Below the pieces are notes generated by a model. The model had not been told where the DNA came from and did no database searches. It saw only the letters and a program-made list of their open reading frames with translations. Positions 63,069 through 64,000 of a stretch of DNA of 64,000 nucleotides are shown piece by piece. The position numbers and the translations under genes were made by a program. Positions within the stretch are counted from its first letter, which is position 1. Each line of letters opens with the position of its first letter. The DNA comes from Neobacillus mesonae (lineage in GTDB: Bacteria > Bacillota > Bacilli > Bacillales > Cytobacillaceae). The DNA is taken from contig NZ_KV440949.1 in NCBI RefSeq assembly GCF_001636315.1, positions 1,404,703 through 1,468,702 of the forward strand, written 5' to 3'.

Positions 63069-63498
63069 ACACAAGATTACTTTTACGTGACCTTGCACTG
63101 CTTTTTTATGCTCGTCCGGGCACGTAGAACACTTCTAAATGACCTTATACTGCTATTTCATGCTCGTTCGGGCACGTAGAACACTTCTATGTGACCTGAC
63201 GCTGCTTTTTCATGCCTGTTCGGGCACGTAGACCGCTTCTATGTGACCTTGCGCTGATTGTTCATGCCTGTTCGGGCACGTAGACCCATTATACGTGACC
63301 TTACACCACTTTTTTATGCTCTTTCGGGCACGTAGAACCCTTATACGTGGCCTTACACCACTTTTTTATGCTCGTTTGGTCACGTAGAACCCTTCTACTT
63401 GACCTTGCGCTGCTTTTTCATGCCTGTTCGGTCACGTAGAACCCTTCTACGTGACCTTGCACTGCTTTTTTATGCTCGTTCCTGCACGTAGACACCTA
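63069..63498. repeat. 52-bp tandem repeat array, eight or more registers without indels
   Basis: CACGTAG recurs at 63121, 63173, 63225, 63277, 63329, 63381, 63433 and 63485, always 52 bp apart; a diverged copy starts at 63069. Each unit holds a CACGTAGAA...TTCTACGTG inverted repeat, ACCTTGCRCTGC, a T-run and ATGCTCGTTCGGG. It fills the rnr-smpB gap. Confidence 0.93.
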
Positions 63499-63509
63499 TA
63501 AAACTTAAT

Positions 63510-64000
63510 CTACCTCTTCTTTTTCCGTTTCGTGCTCTTAGACACTGGGACATTCTCATAAAATTTACGTTTCTTTTTTGGCTTTTTCCCTTCACCCGAG
63601 GCATTCGGCTTTTGATTATTGCCGCCTTCCTTGTTTTTCCGCGGTTTATGTGTTTCGCTGCCTGTTTTAAAAACCTTCGGTGTATCAGGACGTTCGCGGC
63701 GGCGTGTGCCTTTCATGCCGACAATCTCGAAATCAATGGAATGCTCTTCCTTATTTACTTTTACCACGCGGACGGTGATTTCATCGCCGATACGGAAGAC
63801 ATTCCCGGTGCGTTCGCCGATCATCGCGTAATGGCGCTCATCGAAACGGTAATAATCATCGGTCATATAGCTGACATGGACAAGGCCTTCAATCGTATTC
63901 GGCAGCTCGACAAACATCCCGAAGTTTGTTACCGAACTGATAATACCATCGTACTCTTCACCAATCTTATCCTCCATATACTCGGCCTTCTTCAATTCAT
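63510..64000 (-). CDS. rnr: Ribonuclease R, C-terminal part only
   Basis: C-terminal segment of a 3'-5' exoribonuclease; the rest is beyond the right edge. The visible part has an S1 RNA-binding domain ([32 protein letters not shown]) and a highly basic tail ([22 protein letters not shown]) typical of RNase R. RNase R helps degrade mRNAs released by tmRNA, which fits the rnr-smpB-ssrA order. Confidence 0.92.
   Translation of the reverse strand, partial: ELKKAEYMEDKIGEEYDGIISSVTNFGMFVELPNTIEGLVHVSYMTDDYYRFDERHYAMIGERTGNVFRIGDEITVRVVKVNKEEHSIDFEIVGMKGTRRRERPDTPKVFKTGSETHKPRKNKEGGNNQKPNASGEGKKPKKKRKFYENVPVSKSTKRKKKR

Noticed and set aside
63069..63498. CRISPR array
   Set aside because: The whole unit is repeated, there are no unique spacers and no cas genes; the same holds for the other arrays.

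Overview
The window is a low-GC, gene-dense chromosomal segment of an endospore-forming Bacillaceae bacterium (Bacillus/Neobacillus-like; the genus cannot be fixed from sequence alone). The evidence is the B. subtilis-like gene order metP-metN ... yusE-yusF-gcvH-yusI-fadE-fadA-fadN, spore genes (CotF-like coat protein, YuzL), S-box and cobalamin riboswitches, a sigma-W type promoter in front of yuaF-floT, strong GGAGG ribosome binding sites, and the smpB-ssrA pair next to rnr. No prophage, insertion sequence, CRISPR array, rRNA or tRNA gene was seen.

Layout. 1-3.5 kb: methionine uptake (metP, metN) and O-acetylhomoserine sulfhydrylase (metY), each behind its own S-box riboswitch. 3.7-8.2 kb: an MFS transporter, a broken NERD-domain gene, a 52-bp tandem array, then yusE, yusF, gcvH and yusI. 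8.4-14 kb: the fatty acid beta-oxidation operon fadN-fadA-fadE with a FadR box. 14-20 kb: YuzL, an alanine symporter, RodA/FtsW, a GalT/HIT-like protein, UppP and an azoreductase. 20.4-23.9 kb: a tungstate regulator and ABC transporter (tupRABC). 24-31.7 kb: an SDR reductase, a two-component system, a divergent MocR/EamA pair and floT-yuaF. 31.8-36.7 kb: a cystine-type ABC transporter, an orphan MASE3 sensor, NadE and a thioesterase. 36.8-43 kb: DUF3231, cation efflux, AI-2E, polysaccharide deacetylase and DUF2085 proteins. 43-50.5 kb: a complete monoderm Tad/Flp pilus operon with a SinR-like regulator. 50.8-59.2 kb: DUF192, an amino acid permease, a CotF-like protein, bioD-bioA-bioY behind a BirA-type operator, and metE behind a cobalamin riboswitch. 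59.6-64 kb: YmaF, DUF421, a membrane protein, ssrA, smpB and the 3' end of rnr.

The most striking feature is ssrA (tmRNA). Its T-loop is interrupted by a 283-nt insertion that folds as a group I intron: P1 to P9 can be drawn, with the correct U at the 5' splice site and a terminal G. Removing it restores a normal 361-nt tmRNA.

The second notable theme is seven intergenic tandem arrays with four or five unrelated core sequences. Their periods are almost exactly 21 bp or 52 bp, that is 2 or 5 turns of B-DNA, and the spacing is kept although the sequences have diverged. One array sits inside the tup operon; others flank small genes or rnr. A third theme is the Tad operon, whose upstream region carries about nine GTTC/GAAC half-sites resembling SinR operators and which ends with a SinR-like gene.
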